Positions 60,007 to 64,000 of a stretch of DNA of 64,000 nucleotides are shown here, piece after piece. Source of the DNA: Nonomuraea dietziae (lineage in GTDB: Bacteria > Actinomycetota > Actinomycetes > Streptosporangiales > Streptosporangiaceae); contig NZ_JACIBV010000001.1 in NCBI RefSeq assembly GCF_014195505.1, forward strand, positions 7,998,001-8,062,000. Direction: 5' to 3'. Made by a program: the position numbers and the translations under genes. The notes below the pieces were generated by a model. That model had not been told where the DNA came from and searched no databases. It was given only the letters and a program-made list of their open reading frames with translations. How positions within the stretch are numbered: position 1 is the stretch's first letter; each line of letters opens with the position of its first letter.

Positions 60007-60540
60007 ATGAGACGCACCCCGCTTCAGCGGCGCAGCGCCGAGAGGGTCGACCGGATGCTCGACGCGGCGGCCGCGCTGCTGGACGAAGGCGGCTACGACG
60101 CGCTGAGCACGCGCACCGTGGCCACCCGCACCGGCATGCCGATCGGCTCGATCTACCGCTTCTTCAGCGACAAACGCTCGCTGGCGGCGGCGCTGACCAG
60201 GCGCAACCTGGAGCAGTTCCTGGCCAGGCTCGAGCCGAAGCTGGCAGGGGCCTCGGGGTGGGACCCCGTCATCGACACCGTCGTGGACGAGTACCTCGAC
60301 ATGAAGGCCACGGTGCCGGGCTTCGCCGTCCTCGACTTCGGCGACAACGCGGAGGTGGCGGGCGCGCTGGCCGAACTGCTCGGGCTGCGCGAGGGCGCCA
60401 GGGCGATGCTGGTGGCGGTGGAGGCCGCCGACGCGCTGCTCAGGGCGCATCACGACGAGCCCGAACTGGTGGAGGAGACCAAACTGCTGCTGCGCTCCTA
60501 CCTAGGAGGGCGTCTCCCTCCACCTGTTGGTGATCGGTAG
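60007..60540 (+). CDS. TetR-family regulator
   Basis: A 177-residue TetR protein: N-terminal HTH (about 10-57, RVDRMLDAAAALLDEGGYDA and RTGMPIGSIYRFFSDKRSL) and a short C-terminal domain (TetR_C_17-like). ATG 60007 lies 13 bases after the membrane protein stop, so it is in the same operon and likely controls it. The 3' end overlaps the convergent nadE gene by 39 bases. Confidence 0.9.
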   Translation: MRRTPLQRRSAERVDRMLDAAAALLDEGGYDALSTRTVATRTGMPIGSIYRFFSDKRSLAAALTRRNLEQFLARLEPKLAGASGWDPVIDTVVDEYLDMKATVPGFAVLDFGDNAEVAGALAELLGLREGARAMLVAVEAADALLRAHHDEPELVEETKLLLRSYLGGRLPPPVGDR

Positions 60541-62274
60541 CCTGCGGTCCCTGCCGAAGTTCTTCGGGGTGATCTTGGGGCCTGGCGGGTACTGCCGCCG
60601 CTTGTACTCCGCCAGGTCGACCAGCCGGATGATCCGCGCCACCAGCGCCGGGTCGTGGCCCGCCGCGATCAGCTCCGCCGAGCCCATGTCCTTCTCGACG
60701 TAGTCGTCCAGCAGCCGGTCGAGCACCTCGTACGGCGGCAGCGAGTCGGTGTCGCGCTGGTCGGGCCGCAGCTCGGCGCTGGGCTCCTTGGTGATGGAGT
60801 TGTCCGGGATCGGCCGCTCGGCGCTCATCAGGAACGAGGGGTCGGTGTGCTCGTTGCGCCACCTGGCCAGCGCCCACACCATCGTCTTCGGCACGTCCTT
60901 GATCGGCGCGAACCCGCCGGCCGAGTCGCCGTACAGCGTGGAGTAGCCGGTGGCCAGCTCGCTCTTGTTGCCCGTGGTCAGCACCAGGTGGCCGTGCTCG
61001 TTCGACAGGCCCATGAGGATCATCCCGCGCACCCTGGCCTGGAGATTCTCCGCGGCCAGGCCCGACAGGGCGATCTCCTTCTCGAAGCCGTCGACGATGT
61101 CGGAGATCGGCACGATCCTCGCGTTGACGCCCTGCCTGCGCACCAGCTCCTCGGCGTCGCCGAGCGAGTGCTCGGAGGAGTAGCGCGAGGGCATCATGAC
61201 GACGTGCACGCGCTCGGGCCCGATGGCGTCGGAGGCGATGGCGGCCGTGAGCGCGGAGTCGATGCCGCCCGACAGGCCGAGGATCACCGAGCCGAACCCG
61301 TTCTTGGCCACGTAGTCGCGCACGGCCAGCACCAGGGCGTGGTAGACCTCGCCGGTGTCGTCCAGCCTGGGCTCCACCTCGGGCGTCACCGGCTCGTACG
61401 GCGCGACGGGCTCGGCCGACAGCACCACCCGCTCCACCGTGATCGTCGTGCCGTCGCCCGCGTCGAAGGGGAACAGGCCGGGCTCGGCGTCGGAGACGGG
61501 CAGGTCGAGGTCCACGACGAGCAGCTCCTCGCGGAACTGCCCCGCCCTGGCCACGAGCGTCCCCGAACCGTCGACGACCAGCGAGTCGCCGTCGAAGACC
61601 AGCTCGTCCTGTCCGCCGACCTGGTTGGCGTAGACGAGCGCGCAGCCCGCCTCGCGCGCCCTGCGCGCCACCAGCTCCAGGCGGACGTCGTCCTTCTCCC
61701 TCTCGTACGGCGAGGCGTTGGGCACCACGAGCAGGCCCGCTCCCGCCTCGCCCACGACGGCGACGGGACCGCCCTCCTGCCACAGGTCCTCGCAGACCGC
61801 GATCGCCACGTCGACGCCGTGCAGGCGGAAGATCGGCAGCCGGTCGCCGCGGACGAAGTAGCGGTACTCGTCGAAGACGCCGTAGTTGGGCAGGTGGTGC
61901 TTGGCCGTCCTGGTGACGATCCTGCCCCTGTGGAGCAGGGCGGCGGCGTCGAGCGGCGCGCCCTTGGGCTGGCCGACGCGCGGCGCGAGCCCCGCCCTGT
62001 CGACGTAGCCCACCACGACGGGCAGCTCACCGAGGCCCTCGTCGGCCAGCCGCGCCGCGACCTGCTCGAGCGCCCTGATGCTGGCGTCCACGAAGGACGT
62101 GCGCAGGACGAGGTCCTCGACCGGATAGCCGGTCAGGAACATCTCCGTGAAGAGGGCGAGGTGCGCGCCGCGGTCGGCGGCGTCGCGTGTCCACCTCACA
62201 AGCGAGTCGGCGTTGGCGGTCAGGTCGCCGACGACCGGATTGGTCTGAGCCAGGGCAATGCGCAGAAGTGCCAC
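60502..62274 (-). CDS. nadE: Glutamine-dependent NAD+ synthetase
   Basis: A 590-residue two-domain enzyme. The N-terminal nitrilase-type glutaminase (about 1-270) has Glu in FTEMFLTGYP, Lys in AKHHLPNYGVFDE and Cys in VAICEDLW-like IAVCEDLWQEGG (the catalytic triad). The C-terminal synthetase (about 300-580) has the P-loop LGLSGGIDSALTAAIA (about 335-350). It makes NAD from nicotinate adenine dinucleotide, ATP and glutamine. GTG 62274 gives the family start VALLRIALAQTNPVVGD; GTG 62283 is also possible. Confidence 0.95.
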   Translation of the reverse strand: MALLRIALAQTNPVVGDLTANADSLVRWTRDAADRGAHLALFTEMFLTGYPVEDLVLRTSFVDASIRALEQVAARLADEGLGELPVVVGYVDRAGLAPRVGQPKGAPLDAAALLHRGRIVTRTAKHHLPNYGVFDEYRYFVRGDRLPIFRLHGVDVAIAVCEDLWQEGGPVAVVGEAGAGLLVVPNASPYEREKDDVRLELVARRAREAGCALVYANQVGGQDELVFDGDSLVVDGSGTLVARAGQFREELLVVDLDLPVSDAEPGLFPFDAGDGTTITVERVVLSAEPVAPYEPVTPEVEPRLDDTGEVYHALVLAVRDYVAKNGFGSVILGLSGGIDSALTAAIASDAIGPERVHVVMMPSRYSSEHSLGDAEELVRRQGVNARIVPISDIVDGFEKEIALSGLAAENLQARVRGMILMGLSNEHGHLVLTTGNKSELATGYSTLYGDSAGGFAPIKDVPKTMVWALARWRNEHTDPSFLMSAERPIPDNSITKEPSAELRPDQRDTDSLPPYEVLDRLLDDYVEKDMGSAELIAAGHDPALVARIIRLVDLAEYKRRQYPPGPKITPKNFGRDRRLPITNRWRETPS

Positions 62275-62323
62275 GCCACCCACCCTAATACTCTGCCCTT
62301 TTTATCCTCAAAGCGACGATAAG

Positions 62324-63796
62324 TCACCCGTTGTCTCCGGGAGTCACCAGACCCGTCTCGTAGGCGGCCACCACCAGCTGCGCCCTGTCGAACAGGCCCA
62401 GGTGGTCGAGCAGCCCCGCGACGGCCTCGGCCACCTCGTCGTCGGGGACGGCGAGCGTCCGGGCGATCTGCCGGTTGGTCAGCCCGCGCGCGATCAGCCT
62501 GAGCACGTCGAGCCTGGTGTCGGCCAGCCCGGCGAGAGCCGGGGGAGCGGAGGGGTCGGGCCTGCCGGCGAAGGCGGAGATGATGCGCGTCGTGAGCGCG
62601 GGGTCGATCAGCGCGTCCCCGGCCGCCGCCGCGCGCATCGCGGCCACGAGCTGCTCGGGGGCCGAGGTCTTGAGCACGAACCCGCTGACCCCCGCCCGCA
62701 GCGCGGCGTAGAGGTTCTCGTCGGTGCCGAAGGTGGTCATCATGATGACCTTGGGAGGGTCCTGGTCGGCCAGGATCCTGCGGGCCGCGGTCAGGCCGTC
62801 GAGCCTCGGCATCTGGATGTCGAGCAGGACCAGATCCGGCCTGGTGTCGCGGACGACGACGATGGCCTGCTCGCCGTCAGAGGCCTCGCCGGCCAGCTCG
62901 AGCCCCTCCTCGGTGTCGATGACGACCCGAAGCCCCGTCCTGACCAGCGCCTGGTCGTCGGCCACCACGACGCGCAGCGTCCGCTCCGCCGAACCCCGCC
63001 GCGCGACCTGCGGACGGGACACGGTCACGGCGTCCTCGCCGGCCGGGAGGTCGAGGTGGGGGGCCTGGCTGAGCATGTCGGCTTCCAGCCGCTGCAGGAC
63101 GCTCGAGGGGTCGAGCCCCAGCTCCTCACGCCAGATCGTCCTGGCCCTGCGCAGCGCGCCCAGAGCGTCGCCCTGCCGTCCGCTCCTGTAGAGGGAGGTG
63201 GCCAACAGCCGCCAGCCCTCCTCGCGCAGCGGGTGGGCCGCGGCGTGCGCCTCCAGGTCGGGCACGAGCGAGGCCGCCTGCCCGAGCCGCAGCCCCGCCT
63301 CCGCCCGCCGTTCGAGGGCCACCAGGCGCAGCTCCTCCAGCCGGCCCGCCTCGGTCGAGGCCCACCCCAGCTCGGCGAACTCGGCCAGCGCGGGACCCCG
63401 CCACAGCCCGAGCGCGGCCTCCGTGGCGTCCCAGATCTCAGCGGCCGTCCCGTCGGCTCTGGCCAGACGCTCGAATCGCCAGCAGTCCACCTGGTCGGTC
63501 GCGGCGCGCAGCGCGTAGCCCGGCGGAGCCGACACCAGGACCGCCGCCTCCGAGCGCGGCGCCCTGTCAGGCTCGAGGGCGCGCCGCAGGCGGGAGACGT
63601 ATCCCTGGATGGTCGACAGTGCCTGCGCGGGTGGGTCACCTGGCCAGAGCTCGTCGATGAGCGTGGTTACGGGCACCGCCCTGCCCCTGGCCACCAGCAG
63701 CCTGGCCAGTACGGCCATCTGGCGCTGGCCGCCGAGATCGAGGGGGATGGCGTCGAGACAGACCTGGAACGGTCCCAATGCGCTGAAGGTCACCAT
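62324..63796 (-). CDS. Fused SARP-type (HTH-BTAD) / receiver / degenerate LuxR regulator
   Basis: A 490-residue fusion. Residues 1-95 are an OmpR-like winged HTH and 100-245 a bacterial transcriptional activator domain, as in SARPs. Residues 275-395 are a complete receiver (Asp280-Asp281, phospho-acceptor Asp326 in VLLDIQMP, Thr354, Lys376). Residues 421-485 match a LuxR HTH in length, but LTPRELEVL is changed to LADTRLDVL and the recognition helix to DDEVAEAVAGLL, so DNA binding there is probably lost. The C-terminal half closely resembles the stand-alone regulator at 14216-14878. ATG 63796 gives a normal SARP start; the frame extends upstream to 63844. No partner kinase is nearby. Confidence 0.88.
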   Translation of the reverse strand: MVTFSALGPFQVCLDAIPLDLGGQRQMAVLARLLVARGRAVPVTTLIDELWPGDPPAQALSTIQGYVSRLRRALEPDRAPRSEAAVLVSAPPGYALRAATDQVDCWRFERLARADGTAAEIWDATEAALGLWRGPALAEFAELGWASTEAGRLEELRLVALERRAEAGLRLGQAASLVPDLEAHAAAHPLREEGWRLLATSLYRSGRQGDALGALRRARTIWREELGLDPSSVLQRLEADMLSQAPHLDLPAGEDAVTVSRPQVARRGSAERTLRVVVADDQALVRTGLRVVIDTEEGLELAGEASDGEQAIVVVRDTRPDLVLLDIQMPRLDGLTAARRILADQDPPKVIMMTTFGTDENLYAALRAGVSGFVLKTSAPEQLVAAMRAAAAGDALIDPALTTRIISAFAGRPDPSAPPALAGLADTRLDVLRLIARGLTNRQIARTLAVPDDEVAEAVAGLLDHLGLFDRAQLVVAAYETGLVTPGDNG

Positions 63797-63814
63797 GGCA
63801 GGCGTAAGCGTAGA

Positions 63815-63846
63815 GCGACATGCGGGTGTGGCATATGGCGACATGC
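63815..63846. repeat. GCGACATGC direct repeats upstream of the SARP-receiver gene
   Basis: GCGACATGC occurs at 63815-63823 and 63838-63846, 23 bases apart, about 20-50 bases before the start codon of the fusion gene. SARPs bind direct heptamers about 11 or 22 bases apart, so autoregulation is conceivable. Confidence 0.35.
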
Positions 63847-63852
63847 CCCAAA

Positions 63853-63872
63853 GCTCCCTTCAAAGTGGGAGC
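63853..63872 (-). terminator. Small hairpin after the partial membrane gene
   Basis: GCTCCC (63853-63858) pairs with GGGAGC (63867-63872) around an 8-base loop, downstream of the stop at 63903 on the minus strand. Confidence 0.45.
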
Positions 63873-63902
63873 GCGGGGCGCCGGCGTGCCGCCGACGGCC
63901 GA

Positions 63903-64000
63903 TCAGCCCTCGTTCAGCGCCGCCCTGCGCCTGATCGCCGGGCCCAGCGCCACCCCTGCCCCCGCCGTCACCAGGCCGATGACCCCGACCGTGAGCCACA
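63903..64000 (-). CDS. C-terminal end of a membrane protein
   Basis: The last 31 residues of a gene that starts beyond the window: a hydrophobic helix (WLTVGVIGLVTAGAGVALGP) and a basic tail RRRAALNEG before TGA at 63903-63905. It is probably the last helix of a transporter or other polytopic protein. Nothing more can be said. Confidence 0.6.
   Translation of the reverse strand, partial: WLTVGVIGLVTAGAGVALGPAIRRRAALNEG

Overview
The window is 64 kb of chromosome from a high-GC Gram-positive actinomycete. Codon third positions are almost all G or C, GTG starts and 4-base GTGA/ATGA overlaps are common, and the gene set is typical of actinomycetes (F420 reductase NpdG, AfsR/SARP regulators, DUF3105/DUF305, CopC/CopD, a membrane Ser/Thr kinase). 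The style is that of Streptosporangiales such as Nonomuraea, but this is inferred from gene content only. No rRNA, tRNA, CRISPR array, insertion sequence or phage was seen. Coding is dense; no gene-free stretch exceeds about 200 bases.

Layout. 1-3080: end of a four-gene operon (phosphotriesterase-like, P450, SDR, Gfo/Idh oxidoreductase). 3105-6660: cobalamin riboswitch followed by a BtuF-BtuC-BtuD-CbiZ corrinoid uptake and salvage operon. 6715-11079: Uma2 nuclease, then a hydantoinase/oxoprolinase pair read leftward from a leaderless promoter. 11172-14878: a membrane protein with a protease-like fold and zinc ribbon, a PknB-type kinase, and a NarL-type response regulator. 14818-19423: membrane protein, then a tight three-gene operon (DUF6421-like protein, SDR, threonine aldolase). 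19393-24923: DUF3467, DUF305/DUF3105 divergent pair, alanine dehydrogenase, an excalibur-domain surface protein, an NCS2 purine permease. 24976-29039: EF-hand protein, xanthine dehydrogenase molybdenum subunit, and its PucR-type regulator, which carries a frameshift.

29113-33206: a 43-residue secreted peptide gene divergent from an XRE-TPR regulator, followed by CopC and a CopD-CtaG fusion. 33347-38197: orphan ATPase module, methionine aminopeptidase, cyclase, LysR regulator, NpdG. 38222-41592: ABC-2 exporter with a DesK/DesR-like two-component system. 41698-44340: MocR-type regulator divergent from a Cys/Met-metabolism PLP enzyme. 44381-47864: SDR divergent from a rifampicin phosphotransferase gene interrupted by an in-frame amber codon, with a strong palindrome between them. 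47958-53269: dehydratase, PanB, MFS transporter, then a DHA2 exporter with TetR. 53300-53433: a small structured unit with a 15-codon ORF and a strong hairpin. 53463-60540: AfsR-like regulator divergent from a secreted beta-helix / cupredoxin / polytopic membrane protein cluster ending in a TetR gene. 60502-63796: NAD synthetase and a fused SARP-response regulator. 63903-64000: C-terminal end of a membrane protein.

Most notable: (i) the peptide / XRE-TPR pair, which has the layout of a peptide-signalling cassette; (ii) the SARP-receiver-LuxR fusion, whose C-terminal half is a decayed paralogue of the stand-alone response regulator at 14216; (iii) the beta-helix/cupredoxin/membrane module, with a TTA codon and a predicted N-terminal histidine; (iv) a perfect 12-bp hairpin burying the start of the purine permease gene; (v) two interrupted genes (rph amber, pucR frameshift). 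Functions are assigned from visible motifs and remembered family features; no database search was run.
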